NCBI RefSeq assembly: GCF_011064845.1
Contig: NZ_CP049015.1
Coordinates: forward strand, 3,720,001 to 3,784,000
Direction: 5' to 3'
Source: Citrobacter freundii ATCC 8090 = MTCC 1658 = NBRC 12681
Lineage (GTDB): Bacteria; Pseudomonadota; Gammaproteobacteria; Enterobacterales; Enterobacteriaceae
Length of the DNA: 64,000 bases
The stretch's first letter is position 1, and every line of letters starts with the position of its first letter. This document shows, piece by piece, positions 39,215 through 48,897 of the stretch. Under the pieces are notes generated by a model. It had not been told where the DNA came from. It searched no databases and was given only the letters and a program-made list of their open reading frames with translations. Both the position numbers and the translations under genes were made by a program.

Positions 39215-40619
39215 TCTTACCGACAAATCCTTTGAAAATAGTTTTAATGATGATTTTTATATCCAGCCATAACGACCAGTTTTGAATGTACTCAATATCG
39301 TACTGAACCCGTTTTTCCATCTTATAAAGCGCATCGATTTCCCCGCGGAAACCGTTGATCTGTGCAAGCCCAGTGATCCCAGGCTTCACTTTATGGCGGA
39401 TCATGTAATTTTCGACCTGTTTGCGGTACTGCTCATTATGCGTTACCGCATGAGGTCTGGGACCGACAATCGACATACTTCCCTGCAAAACGTTAATAAA
39501 TTGCGGAAGTTCATCCAGCGAAGTGCGGCGTAAAAAGCTCCCGAATTTGGTTACCCGCGGATCGTTTTTCGTGGCCTGAATAACCGTATCGGAATTCTCC
39601 ATGACGCGCATAGAACGAAACTTCCAGACCTTAATTTTTTGCCCGCTAAGACCATAGCGGTCCTGTTTGAAAAACACCGGCCCGCGGGACGTGAGTTTAA
39701 TACCAATGGCAATAGCCAGCATCAGCGAGGAAATCATCACCATAATGATGCTGCCAAGAACCAGATCTTCCGCCCGCTTAATAAACGACCCCGCCCCTTC
39801 AAACGGTGAACTGAAGATACCGATAGTTTGCAGGTTGTGGATGGAGCGTAACTTGGACATGTTGTTACTATAGGTATAAAAGTCAGGGACAATATAGGTA
39901 TCTACGGTGGTGTCAGACATCATCGCTAAAAAATGACGAATTCGGTGTAAAGCAACCATCGGTAAAGCGATGTAGATTTCGTCTATATTTCCCTGCCTGG
40001 CTTCCTCAACTAAATTGCTCACCGAGCCGCGAAAGGGACTTTTTATTTTCTCCACCACATCGCCGCAACGGGATGGACTGCGCTCATCATAAAATGCCAG
40101 GTCTAATTTGATATTGGCATATTCAGTGGTCAATGCGTTTTCCGCCGCCAGACCGTTCTCAGTAAGCCCAATCACAGCAACGCGAATATTTTTCCTGGCG
40201 GTGTATTTGAAAAGAAAAAAGCGGATATAGTATAGAAAAGGTAATGGAATGAAGTACCAGTAAATAATGGCTGAATAAAACGGTGAAGGCAGTCTGTCTA
40301 AGTAGCCGAGTGATTCAGGCTCAGCCACCGTCATACTGACCAGTTCGTTAAAAAAAATCGCCAGCAGCGTACAAAAAACCAAGCGTTTTTGATTACGCAA
40401 ACCGATCGTCTTAATCTTTTGCTGGTACATTTTAATGTATTCAGCAAACAGTAAGAAAAAGATCGAGAAGAGAAGACTCAAAATCGCAATGGTGTTAAAG
40501 GGCACCAAACCCAGCAGATGGGCGCTAAAAATTAACACCACATTGATAACAATGAAATCGACCAGTTTTAAAAAGACTGGATATCCTTGGCTGCTAATCT
40601 TTAGCGATTTTTTAAGCAT
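39204..40619 (-). CDS. WcaJ-like undecaprenyl-phosphate hexose-1-phosphate transferase
   Basis: A 471-residue polyisoprenyl-phosphate hexose-1-phosphate transferase that starts repeat-unit synthesis on undecaprenyl phosphate. Four or so N-terminal membrane segments, a CoA-binding-like cytosolic domain ([19 protein letters not shown]), a re-entrant segment and the catalytic domain are present. The catalytic domain shows [34 protein letters not shown] and [17 protein letters not shown]. The donor is probably UDP-glucose, as in WcaJ and GumD, but galactose is possible. It is the first gene of the operon, with a gap of more than 1 kb upstream. Confidence 0.9.
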   Translation of the reverse strand: MLKKSLKISSQGYPVFLKLVDFIVINVVLIFSAHLLGLVPFNTIAILSLLFSIFFLLFAEYIKMYQQKIKTIGLRNQKRLVFCTLLAIFFNELVSMTVAEPESLGYLDRLPSPFYSAIIYWYFIPLPFLYYIRFFLFKYTARKNIRVAVIGLTENGLAAENALTTEYANIKLDLAFYDERSPSRCGDVVEKIKSPFRGSVSNLVEEARQGNIDEIYIALPMVALHRIRHFLAMMSDTTVDTYIVPDFYTYSNNMSKLRSIHNLQTIGIFSSPFEGAGSFIKRAEDLVLGSIIMVMISSLMLAIAIGIKLTSRGPVFFKQDRYGLSGQKIKVWKFRSMRVMENSDTVIQATKNDPRVTKFGSFLRRTSLDELPQFINVLQGSMSIVGPRPHAVTHNEQYRKQVENYMIRHKVKPGITGLAQINGFRGEIDALYKMEKRVQYDIEYIQNWSLWLDIKIIIKTIFKGFVGKNAY

Positions 40620-40927
40620 ATCTCAGCCCATTATTTATTGATCTTTAATTGTTTTTTTCTCATTTCATGTTGCTAATTATATCACAAGCTTAAAAAACAC
40701 AAGGGTAGATTGTCAGCAAATGTAAAAAGAAAGATGGCAAGTTGTGACAAGCACCTCACAAGATATCAGCATCAATATGATTTTATTGACTATTAAAATC
40801 AAGCTCGATTTATTTTCCACATTAGAAAATATAATTACCTGCAACAAAAATCGCATTGACAGATAACAGTTCATGAACTAATAGCAAGTGCAATTGTATG
40901 ATGAATACCCGGGTCACTTACTGGGGT

Positions 40928-40944
40928 AGGCTCATCGGGAGCCT
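40928..40944. promoter_or_regulatory. Hairpin in a GC-rich island of the exopolysaccharide leader
   Basis: AGGCTC and GAGCCT pair around a 5-nt loop (ATCGG) inside a 60-bp GC-rich patch in otherwise AT-rich DNA, about 310 bp upstream of the wcaJ-like gene. It could be a structured leader element or an attenuator. No known RNA family was recognised. Confidence 0.3.
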
Positions 40945-41443
40945 CTCACTTGCCGCCTTCCCACAACGAGAAATCCGTAGCATATATAAGCGTATATAAT
41001 ATCCTTTAGAAAAATAACACGGAAATATATTAACAAGAAAATGATTAGCAAGCTTACTGTAAGCGTAATGCTTACTGATTGGATCTTAGAATTATCGTCA
41101 TTCTGATGTACAAAAATGAAGAACAATCAAATTCAGCACAAAAAATTTAGTTTAAATAATTGTAGCAACTCCGATGACTGAAGATGACCAACATGACTTT
41201 ACAGGTATAAAAAACACACTGTAACTGATCAACCCCAAAATGAATATCACATCTCGCTAATATCAACATTCTGCGAATTTATACATCTAACAACAGCAAT
41301 TTCAACACAGATCAACCCGCTCATTCAAAACACCAAAAAAGAATAAATGACAACATTGATATTTTGTTAAATGTACCACAACGATAATCCCATACGTTAT
41401 TTATAATCATGTATACACCGTGTTAAAAAACCTGAAAAGATTA

Positions 41444-41587
41444 CTAAAACACCCTTTCATCACACATAAAAAAATTATGTTTACTTATTTTTCGCAAATA
41501 AATAATATCCGCAGTGGATGACTTGTTGAGCAATTTACAAACGTTAATCGTTTCTTTCAAATGAAGTCCTGCATCATTTTTTGACAT
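41444..41587 (-). CDS. Possible 47-residue protein divergent from the fimbrial operon
   Basis: ATG at 41587 is preceded by GGAG at a 7-nt spacing and opens a 47-codon frame (MSKNDAGLHLKETINVCKLL and onward, basic C-terminal part). Small regulators are often encoded divergently from fimbrial operons, and the size and charge would fit one, but no known family is recognised. It may be chance in AT-rich DNA. Confidence 0.3.
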   Translation of the reverse strand: MSKNDAGLHLKETINVCKLLNKSSTADIIYLRKISKHNFFMCDERVF

Positions 41588-41660
41588 TGATGTACTCCGG
41601 CTGAATCTGCGCCTCTGACAAGTACTCTTCTGGGTAAATAATAAATTTAACGGAGTTATG

Positions 41661-42248
41661 ATGAAGAAAATTACACTCACCTGCACCGCGCTGGTTGCTT
41701 TGTTTGCGGCTAATGTTGGCGCGGCAGGAAGTACTAATTACGCCACCACCGCGGGAGCAGGTTCTAAAGCCACCGCGACGGTCCATTTTACCGGTGAAAT
41801 TGTTGCCAGCACCTGCGTGGTGAACACCGCCAATCCAACAAATACAAACGTCGTATTACCGCAAGTCACCAACCAGTTATTTGGCGGCGCGGGCTCTACC
41901 ACCGGCGATACTCAGTTTACGTTGCAATTTACCGGCTGTAGTGGCGCAACGGGAGCACACAGCTATGTGGTGGTCTTTACCGGTAAAAATCCTGGCAGTA
42001 ATACCACATTGTTGGAAGCAACTCGTACAACAGGAGCAGCCACCGATGTCGGCATTGAAGTGGACAATAAAGGTAACTCAGGTAAAGCCCTCGATTTCTC
42101 CGCTAGTCAGAATGAAGTGTCATTGACACCGAACCAAAACGGCGATGCACATATTGATTTGGTCGCCAAATATCAGCAAATAGGCGCAACGCTGCCTGCG
42201 GCAGGCACAATTACTGCGGATATGAATTACACCGTCATTTATAAATAA
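41661..42248 (+). CDS. Major fimbrial subunit (chaperone-usher class)
   Basis: A pilin of about 195 residues. The signal peptide ends at NVGAAG, followed by an N-terminal donor strand, the first cysteine in GEIVASTCVVNT, the second in FTGCSGATG, and the penultimate tyrosine in the C-terminal TVIYK recognised by chaperones. It is first in a pilin-chaperone-usher-adhesin operon. ATG occurs twice (41658 and 41661). The GGAG lies only 2 nt before the first, so the second is preferred. Thr/Gly-rich composition suggests a strain-variable surface protein. Confidence 0.9.
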   Translation: MKKITLTCTALVALFAANVGAAGSTNYATTAGAGSKATATVHFTGEIVASTCVVNTANPTNTNVVLPQVTNQLFGGAGSTTGDTQFTLQFTGCSGATGAHSYVVVFTGKNPGSNTTLLEATRTTGAATDVGIEVDNKGNSGKALDFSASQNEVSLTPNQNGDAHIDLVAKYQQIGATLPAAGTITADMNYTVIYK

Positions 42249-42302
42249 CGGACGTTGATTGCTATGGATGGCACTGTTCCCTGAATCTGGAAAGTGCACC
42301 TG

Positions 42303-42974
42303 ATGAATAAAGTCTTCTTTTATCTGTTGCTGTGCGTGGTTAGCACCGCACACAGCGCGATTAATTTGGGTCAAACACGCGTTATTTATAATGAGAACGA
42401 TAAAGCAGCGATGTTTGACGTCAACAATAATACAGACAAGCCATATATGGTACAGACATGGCTGGATAAGGGTAATCCAGATGAGACGCCGGCCAATCTA
42501 CCAATGATAATTACCCCGCCGATCCTGAAACTCGACGGCCATAAATCCGCCGGGCTACGGGCTATTTACCAGGGCAACGGGCTTCCCCATGATGTTGAAT
42601 CGGTATTGTGGATTAACGTGCAGGAAATCCCCACCATTGAAAACGAGGAAAATACCTTACAACTGGCGCAACGAATTCGCATCAAACTCTTTTATCGCCC
42701 TGCGGGGTTGAATATGACGCTACCTGAAGCGGTCGAGAAATTACAGTGGCAATGTCACGGAAATACTCTGCGTGCCGTTAATCCGACACCGTTACATATT
42801 TCTCTGACGCAATTGCATATTAACGGCCAAAACGTTGATGCCGATATGGTGAATCCTCATAGCGAACGCACGTTTACGCTGTCGCAGCAAAAAGTTAGCC
42901 ACATCGATTTTAACTGGGTAGATGATTACGGCGGCACTAACGCGGTCAATAACGTCCCGATATCGTGTTATTAA
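42303..42974 (+). CDS. Periplasmic fimbrial chaperone (PapD-like)
   Basis: A 223-residue chaperone with a signal peptide (ending at AHSA) and two Ig-like domains. The conserved G1/A1 region shows TRVIYNENDKAAMFDVNN, the basic edge strand PPILKLDG, and the family block VLWINVQEIP followed by QLAQRIRIKLFYRPAGL. It donates a strand to fold pilin subunits and delivers them to the usher. The start at 42303 follows GGAAAG and gives the signal peptide; a GTG at 42294 is an alternative. It ends 13 bp before the usher. Confidence 0.92.
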   Translation: MNKVFFYLLLCVVSTAHSAINLGQTRVIYNENDKAAMFDVNNNTDKPYMVQTWLDKGNPDETPANLPMIITPPILKLDGHKSAGLRAIYQGNGLPHDVESVLWINVQEIPTIENEENTLQLAQRIRIKLFYRPAGLNMTLPEAVEKLQWQCHGNTLRAVNPTPLHISLTQLHINGQNVDADMVNPHSERTFTLSQQKVSHIDFNWVDDYGGTNAVNNVPISCY

Positions 42975-42987
42975 GTCAGGGGTTGCA

Positions 42988-45546
42988 ATGATGATAAAAA
43001 ATAAGCAACCGCAACGGTTTAAGGAAAGGGTCTTTACGCTGTCAACGTTGGTCCTGTGTATGCCTGCTTACGCCAGCGGCGCGCCACAATTTAATACCCG
43101 TTTTGTGCACGGTGCGCAAAATATTACCTCCGTGGTGCAAATCGCCCGTAATGATGGGCTTAGCGAAGGGACGTTTGAATACGATATTTATATTGATCAT
43201 AGCTTCGTTGAGACGCGCAATGTTGCCTTCAAAAGACGTCAGCCAGAAGGCAAGCCACAACCCTGCCTAAGCGCTGACGATCTGCGCAGATACGGGATTA
43301 AAATCCCGGATGACCGCAGCGATACCTGCATTGAGCTCACAGCGCTGATAGCAAACAGCCGCCTGACGGCAGATGCAAACTACCAGCGTATTGATATTTC
43401 AGTGCCGGAAGCTTTTCTGCTCTCGACCGCACACGATGCAGTCCCGGAGTCTGCCTATGACGATGGGGTTAATGCCGCTTTTGTCGGCTACAACGTCAAT
43501 ACTACCCGCCTGGCCGAACAGGGTCAGGATCATGACTCCGTTTTTGCCAGTTTTGCCAACGGCATCAACCTGGCGGGATGGCATTTCCGTAACCAGTCCA
43601 CGTTCAGCTACGCCAGCGGTTCAGGCCGCCAGGGGCAGGCGGTTTCTACGTGGGTGGAGCGCAATATTGTTGCGCTACGTAGCCGCTTGCGCATCGGGAA
43701 AACCTACACGGATGACAATGTGTTCGACAGCATCCAGTTTACCGGGGCGCAGCTCACCAGCGATGAAAATATGTTGCCTGATAGCCAACGCGATTTTGCC
43801 CCGGTCGTTCGCGGCGTCGCCAACAGCAATGCCACAATCGAAATCCGGCAAAATGGCTACCTGATCTACAGTAAAAACGTCGCGCCGGGCGCGTTTGACA
43901 TCGACGATATTAACCCCAGCAACCAGAGTGGCGATCTGGATGTTAGCGTTATTGAAGCCGATGGCAGCCGTCGCAATTTCAGCGTGCCTTATTCGGCGGT
44001 ACCGAACATGCTGCGCGCAGATAACAGCCGTTTTCAGTTTACGGCCGGGGAATACCGTGACGGTTACAGTGGCGGCTGGCGGCCCCGTTTTGTCCAGGGA
44101 ACGTTGAGCTATGGCCTCAGCTCTGGAACCACGCTGTACGGCGGTTTACTGACGGCGGAAAGTTACAACGCGATTGCCACTGGGGTCGCTCAGGATCTGC
44201 ATCAGTTCGGCGCGATCTCCTTTGATATCACCACCGCCCGAGCACAGCTTGCCAGCGGAGAAGCGTCCACGGGGCAAAGTTACCGTTTCCTGTATTCTAA
44301 ATCGCTGAACCAGTACGGCACGGATTTTCGTCTGGTTGGCTACCGCTACAATACATCCGGCTATTACAGCTTTAGCGACACCATTAACGAGCATAACAGC
44401 TGGTCCTCGGGTTATTACGACATCGCCTATGACGACCCCAATCAGCAGCTGCGTTACCCTGGCGAGCAGCACAACAAAAAGCATTACTACACCAGTAACT
44501 ACAATAATCGCCGCCAACGTTTTGAGGTTTCTGTTAATCAGCGTTTGTGGGATAACGCCTCGCTTTACGTCAGCGCCAGCCAACAAAACTACTGGCACAA
44601 CGGGAGTCACGACCGCACGATACAGCTGGGTTACAACGATACGCTGGGGAAAATCAACTGGAGCGTATACGTGCAGGACACCCGCAACCAGTACGACTAC
44701 CAGGACCGCAGTATCAACCTGACGTTATCCATCCCATTTGATTTCATGGACAGCCACGGCTTTGTCTCTGCCAACGTGATGCATAGCCAGCAGAATGGCG
44801 ACAGCTACTCCACCAGCTACAGCAACACCGCATTTGACGATCGTCTGAGCTGGGGCGTTCAAGGCAGTACCACCGATCGACAGGATTCCGCTGCCGGCGT
44901 TAACGCCGCCTGGCAAGGCGACAAGATGAACGTTCAGGGAGGCTATAGCGCCGGGCGCAACTACCAGAATATGAATATGGGCATCAGCGGCGGGGCGATG
45001 CTGCACGCAGGCGGCGTTACGCTTATGCACTCTCCGGGTGACACCATGGTGTTGGTCGAGGCTCAAAATGCCGACGGCGTCCATATCCAGCAACAAAACG
45101 GCGTGGCGATAGACGGTAACGGCTATGCGGTCCTGACTACGGCAGATGCCTGGCATTACAACGTGGTGAGTCTGAATACCGCCGATATTGGCGCCGGTCT
45201 GGATATTCCCCAGGCACAGAAAAAAATTGTCCCGACAGAGAAAGCCATCGGCAAAGTCGTGTTTGAAACCTTCAGCGGGCGCAACTATCTGGTGAATGCA
45301 GTCATACCCGGCAACATAGCCCCGCCGGTTGGTGCGATCGTTCGGGATGCCAAAGGCCGCAATCACGGCCTGGTCGGTTTGCATGGCGCTCTATATGCCA
45401 GCGGCGTGGAAGATAATTCGCGCCTGGAAGTGCGCTGGGGCTCACATACCAATGAACACTGCTTTATTCAAATGCCGGATAACCATCACCAGCCGGTGAA
45501 GAAAATCGGATATACACAAATTACTGCCCAGTGCGTCGGTTCGTAA
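42988..45546 (+). CDS. Fimbrial outer-membrane usher
   Basis: An 852-residue usher forming the outer-membrane assembly channel. It has a signal peptide, an N-terminal chaperone-binding domain (FNTRFVHGAQNIT, then PCLSADDLRRYGI), the 24-strand pore with plug (SNATIEIRQNGYLIYSKNVAPGAFDI), and C-terminal domains with VGLHGALYASGVED and a cysteine pair (CFIQMPDN to ITAQCVGS). The start at 42988 follows AGGGG; the frame open to 42922 overlaps the chaperone and has no signal. The gene has high third-position GC, which creates long shadow frames. Confidence 0.94.
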   Translation: MMIKNKQPQRFKERVFTLSTLVLCMPAYASGAPQFNTRFVHGAQNITSVVQIARNDGLSEGTFEYDIYIDHSFVETRNVAFKRRQPEGKPQPCLSADDLRRYGIKIPDDRSDTCIELTALIANSRLTADANYQRIDISVPEAFLLSTAHDAVPESAYDDGVNAAFVGYNVNTTRLAEQGQDHDSVFASFANGINLAGWHFRNQSTFSYASGSGRQGQAVSTWVERNIVALRSRLRIGKTYTDDNVFDSIQFTGAQLTSDENMLPDSQRDFAPVVRGVANSNATIEIRQNGYLIYSKNVAPGAFDIDDINPSNQSGDLDVSVIEADGSRRNFSVPYSAVPNMLRADNSRFQFTAGEYRDGYSGGWRPRFVQGTLSYGLSSGTTLYGGLLTAESYNAIATGVAQDLHQFGAISFDITTARAQLASGEASTGQSYRFLYSKSLNQYGTDFRLVGYRYNTSGYYSFSDTINEHNSWSSGYYDIAYDDPNQQLRYPGEQHNKKHYYTSNYNNRRQRFEVSVNQRLWDNASLYVSASQQNYWHNGSHDRTIQLGYNDTLGKINWSVYVQDTRNQYDYQDRSINLTLSIPFDFMDSHGFVSANVMHSQQNGDSYSTSYSNTAFDDRLSWGVQGSTTDRQDSAAGVNAAWQGDKMNVQGGYSAGRNYQNMNMGISGGAMLHAGGVTLMHSPGDTMVLVEAQNADGVHIQQQNGVAIDGNGYAVLTTADAWHYNVVSLNTADIGAGLDIPQAQKKIVPTEKAIGKVVFETFSGRNYLVNAVIPGNIAPPVGAIVRDAKGRNHGLVGLHGALYASGVEDNSRLEVRWGSHTNEHCFIQMPDNHHQPVKKIGYTQITAQCVGS

Positions 45547-45556
45547 GGTGCAATCA

Positions 45557-46639
45557 ATGAATCCGTTAAAAATAGTTAAACTCGTGGTGCTGTTTTGTTT
45601 GCCGATCTTCAGTAGTACAAGCTATGCGATTACCTGTACAGCAAACAGCGTCTCTGTACACGTTGATCCGATTAAAATTAGCCGCAGCACCGCCGCCGGA
45701 GACACCGTCTGGGTGTCCAATTCACAAACCGTTAGCGTCACCTGCAGCGACACGGACCATATGCCCCAGGGCGAAGCGGCCAGAATCTACATCGATCCCG
45801 ACCATGAGTTTGCGCATTTTTTGCAGGGAACCAATATGAAACTGGTGGTGAGCATCGATGGTCGTTCTTACGATCAGAGCGCGCAGGCCGTCACCACGCA
45901 ATATCAGGCAACGCTGCCCCGAACAGGTTCAAACGGCTACTGCAATAGTAACAGCCACAGAAATACCAGTGCCTGCCTGGCACTTCCGCAAACTTTCTCT
46001 TTCACCTTTAACCTCAGTCTGGTCGCCACCGGAAAGCTCCCGGATCCTTTGCCCGCACTGGCGGGTCGCACCATCAACAAAGTTTTCGTCGTCGATGGTA
46101 TCGGCGGCATTAACGCTTGCAGTACGCATTGTTCCGCCAGCAATCCGGCAAAAAACTTTGGCCCCGCGCTGACCGGCCTGAATAACATCAGTTATATCAA
46201 CTGCGAACCGATCGTCTTGATCGCCTCTGATAATGGAACGGATACCGTCGAGTTTGGCAGGATCAGCATTACCGAAGCCAAAGCGGGCAAGGATAACAGC
46301 CACAGCAAACAGTTTGCCGTTATCGCTGCAGAAGCTGCCGGGAAGCATGAATGTCGCGGCATCAATTACGCGATAACCTTTACCGGCACCACGCACAACA
46401 GCGGCACGGTTTTTACCGGTCAGGGTACGCCGGATATCGGCGTTACACTTCAGGATGCTGCACGGCCCGGCGCCGGGGATATTATCAGCGGCAACCGCAT
46501 CGATTTTACCAGCGGCGCGTTTAACAACCAGAGCGACAGTCGGCGCAAAGAGTTCATGGCGACCCTGTTCTGGCTGAAGAACCCTCCTCAACCAGGCGCA
46601 TTTAGTATCCCGGTCAATGCGACAGTGACCTTTAAATAA
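45557..46639 (+). CDS. Fimbrial tip adhesin/minor subunit candidate
   Basis: A 360-residue secreted protein. A signal peptide ends near SSTSYA. The N-terminal domain opens with ITCTANSVSVHVDPIKI. A cysteine-rich middle includes NACSTHCSASNP, and the C-terminal pilin domain has CRGINYAITFTGTTHNSGTVF and ends ATVTFK with the penultimate aromatic. This two-domain length and last position in the operon are typical of tip adhesins. The receptor is unknown. It overlaps the end of convergent tctE by 8 bp. Confidence 0.82.
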   Translation: MNPLKIVKLVVLFCLPIFSSTSYAITCTANSVSVHVDPIKISRSTAAGDTVWVSNSQTVSVTCSDTDHMPQGEAARIYIDPDHEFAHFLQGTNMKLVVSIDGRSYDQSAQAVTTQYQATLPRTGSNGYCNSNSHRNTSACLALPQTFSFTFNLSLVATGKLPDPLPALAGRTINKVFVVDGIGGINACSTHCSASNPAKNFGPALTGLNNISYINCEPIVLIASDNGTDTVEFGRISITEAKAGKDNSHSKQFAVIAAEAAGKHECRGINYAITFTGTTHNSGTVFTGQGTPDIGVTLQDAARPGAGDIISGNRIDFTSGAFNNQSDSRRKEFMATLFWLKNPPQPGAFSIPVNATVTFK

Positions 46640-48083
46640 CGGGCGCAGGACGACACCGATCGTCCTGCCCTTCTCGCTCCAGACATAAAAACCGCATCCG
46701 TACGCTTAACCCGCCTAATGCTTCACTCCGGGATAGCTGTGGGTGCGTACGATGCAGGCGAGCAATGTCGTTGACCAGCGCCAGACCGATTCCTGCCCCA
46801 GGAATATTGCCGACGTTATCCAGACGATGAAACGGGAGCAGCGCCTGATGCACCATTTGTTCATCAATGCCTGGCCCGCTATCTTCAACCACCAGCACCA
46901 CAGCCTCTCCTTCTCGCCGCAGTCGGGCAGTCACCACGCCATACGGCGGCGTGTATTTCAGTGCGTTATCCAGCAGATTCCCGCACAGTTCCCCGAGCAA
47001 GACTTCGTCGCCCTCAACCCACACCGCGTCCTGATCCCCTTCATAGCCCAGATCGATCCCTTTACTACGCGCTTGCGCCAGTCGGGTAAAACAGCTGGTT
47101 TGCACCACCTCATACAGATTAACTGGCGAGAAATGCCTTTCCCCTTGCTCTTTGCGCTTCACCGCAGACAACTGCAACAGCCTTTCAGTCAGTTGAATGG
47201 TGTTATCCAGCGTGGTACTCATGGCTTGCAGACTCTCGTACCACTGCTGCGGCTGCTGACTGGCGAGAGCCACCGCCGCCTGAGTTTTCAGCACTGCCAA
47301 CGGCGTTTTAAGCTGATGGGAAGCATCCGCGCTGAAGCGCTCCTGGCGAGAAATCAGGCCGCGAAGTCGGTCCAGATAGCGGTTAAACGCCACAATCAGT
47401 AGACGGGTTTCCGACCACGGCAGCAGCTCCGGCAGCGGCGTCAGTAGCCCCGGCTCACGACGCACCATCAGCGATGACAGCTGGCGCATCGGGCGTAGCA
47501 CCCGGCGCAGCAGCCAGCCAACCAGCACCAGAGTCAGTAGTACCAGCAGCCCTTGCGAGACCCACGAGGAAAACAACAGCTGTCGCGCCAGATAACGCCG
47601 CGATTGCAGCGTTTCGGCAACATAAATCTCCGCCATGCCAACAATGCCACCTTCGTTGACAGGCTGCAGCAGACGCGCCACACGGATTGCCTCACCGCGA
47701 TATTCAGTGTGATAAAACCATGCCAGCGCCGGATAAAGCCGCGTGCGCGAAGTTGCAGGCGGCATCGCCGGTAAATCGTCATAACCAGAGATAACCTTCC
47801 CCGCCGGATCAACCACTTTGTAATACAGTCGGTCGTTCATATTCAATTCAAAGCTGTCCAGCACCACCCATGGCACATTCACTTCTAACTGTTTATTGCG
47901 CACCACCAGCCGCTCGGAGACGGTCCTGGCGGATGAAAGCAGCGTGCGGTCATACGCCTGGGTCGCCGCCTGTAGCGCACTGACATAGCTGTTAAATGCT
48001 GACAGGCCCCACAGCAACATTAGCGGCAGGCCCAAAAACATCAGCAGTTGCAGGTATAACGATTGGGGTTTAACCCACTTCAT
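46632..48083 (-). CDS. tctE: TctE, sensor kinase for tricarboxylate utilisation
   Basis: A 483-residue membrane sensor kinase. TM1 is near the N terminus (LYLQLLMFLGLPLMLLWGL), a periplasmic sensor region covers about 35-175, TM2 is near 180-200, then HAMP. The kinase has its histidine in DASHQLKTPLAVLKTQ and its ATP-binding boxes in GNLLDNALKYTPPYG and DSGPGIDEQ. The start at 48083 overlaps tctD by 14 nt; the open frame reaches 48203 but that part lies inside tctD. It pairs with TctD to control tctCBA in response to citrate-type substrates, as in Salmonella. Confidence 0.93.
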   Translation of the reverse strand: MKWVKPQSLYLQLLMFLGLPLMLLWGLSAFNSYVSALQAATQAYDRTLLSSARTVSERLVVRNKQLEVNVPWVVLDSFELNMNDRLYYKVVDPAGKVISGYDDLPAMPPATSRTRLYPALAWFYHTEYRGEAIRVARLLQPVNEGGIVGMAEIYVAETLQSRRYLARQLLFSSWVSQGLLVLLTLVLVGWLLRRVLRPMRQLSSLMVRREPGLLTPLPELLPWSETRLLIVAFNRYLDRLRGLISRQERFSADASHQLKTPLAVLKTQAAVALASQQPQQWYESLQAMSTTLDNTIQLTERLLQLSAVKRKEQGERHFSPVNLYEVVQTSCFTRLAQARSKGIDLGYEGDQDAVWVEGDEVLLGELCGNLLDNALKYTPPYGVVTARLRREGEAVVLVVEDSGPGIDEQMVHQALLPFHRLDNVGNIPGAGIGLALVNDIARLHRTHPQLSRSEALGGLSVRMRFLCLEREGQDDRCRPAPVI

Positions 48084-48744
48084 CGCTACGCTCCAGCACA
48101 TAGCCCAGACCACGCAACGTGGCGATGCGCACATCACTTCCCTGTAGCTTTTTGCGCAAACGATGGATATACAGCTCAATGCTTTCAGGACTGACCTCAT
48201 CACTCAGGCTGAAGACCTGCTCAAACAACTGCTGGCGTGAAACCGGTCGCAACCGACGGTACATCAGCACCGTCAACAGCGCCTGTTCGCGCGGCGTGAG
48301 CGCCAACGGCTGCCCCTGCAAGAGAAAATAGCCTTCATCGTGAAACGCCAGTTCCCCCAGTTGCTGGATGCCTTGTACCTGCCCCGCGCTGCGCCGTAGC
48401 AAGGCCCGCAGCCGGGCATCCAGCTCCTCGATTTCAAACGGCTTTGCCAGATAATCATCGGCCCCGACGTTCAGTCCCTTCACCCGATCGGCCACCGCGC
48501 TGCGCGCCGTCAACAGCAGAACAGGCAGCGTCTGCCCACGCTTGCGCAGCCGCTGAACGACTTCAAGACCGTCCAGCCCCGGCATGTTGATATCCAGCAC
48601 CGCCAGCGCGTACGTTTCACTATGTAAAAGGTGATCGGCCGCAAGTCCATCAAAAACGCAGTCAACGGCAAAACCGTTTTGCACCAGCGCTTTCTCCAGC
48701 CAGTGAGCTAACTCACGGTTATCTTCCGCTAATAAGAGACGCAT
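48070..48744 (-). CDS. tctD: TctD, OmpR-type response regulator
   Basis: A 224-residue regulator. The receiver has phosphoacceptor D51 in AVLDINMPGLDG and the switch lysine in DYLAKPFEIEEL. The C-terminal winged helix has LTPREQALLTVLMYRRLRPVS and SPESIELYIHRLRKKL. It is divergent from tctC with a 153-bp shared control region and is translationally coupled to tctE. In Salmonella it regulates tricarboxylate transport. Known homologues respond to citrate, isocitrate or tricarballylate. Confidence 0.95.
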   Translation of the reverse strand: MRLLLAEDNRELAHWLEKALVQNGFAVDCVFDGLAADHLLHSETYALAVLDINMPGLDGLEVVQRLRKRGQTLPVLLLTARSAVADRVKGLNVGADDYLAKPFEIEELDARLRALLRRSAGQVQGIQQLGELAFHDEGYFLLQGQPLALTPREQALLTVLMYRRLRPVSRQQLFEQVFSLSDEVSPESIELYIHRLRKKLQGSDVRIATLRGLGYVLERSDEVG

Positions 48745-48897
48745 ATCACATCCTGTAAAGTTTCTGCCGCATTGAAAGGGAATTGAAAGGTTAATGTTTT
48801 AACAATCACGCAACCGAACTGCTACACATCGGCTCACATAATCACAAAAATCTTCTTCCGTACCCGAAAATCCGGTTTTCCGGCGTGAGGATAAACA

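Larger units (their letters stand above)
40620..41657. other. Intergenic region upstream of both the exopolysaccharide and fimbrial operons
   Basis: About 1 kb of AT-rich DNA separating two divergent surface-structure operons. It contains one GC-rich island at about 40905-40980 with a hairpin, and a possible small minus-strand gene at 41444-41587. No JUMPstart/ops element is recognisable; the nearest match, GGCGGCAAG on the minus strand near 40956, is poor. Long 5' leaders are likely. A TTGACA at 41581 could belong to a fimbrial promoter, but no good -10 follows. Confidence 0.5.

Noticed and set aside
40945..40965. JUMPstart/ops element for RfaH
   Set aside because: The best minus-strand match, GGCGGCAAG, departs from GGCGGTAG at positions that are normally fixed.
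4302..41657. Single large genomic island spanning acid, catabolic and exopolysaccharide blocks
   Set aside because: No tRNA, attachment repeat, integrase or transposase was seen; several blocks look like ordinary enterobacterial accessory operons acquired or lost separately.
43373..45384. Several long open frames on both strands inside the usher gene (up to 219 codons)
   Set aside because: The usher frame is continuous and well matched; the others arise from its third-position GC bias.
48084..48203. Upstream extension of TctE to 48203
   Set aside because: The extra 40 residues lie within tctD coding sequence and precede the natural MKWVKPQSLYLQ start with its membrane segment.
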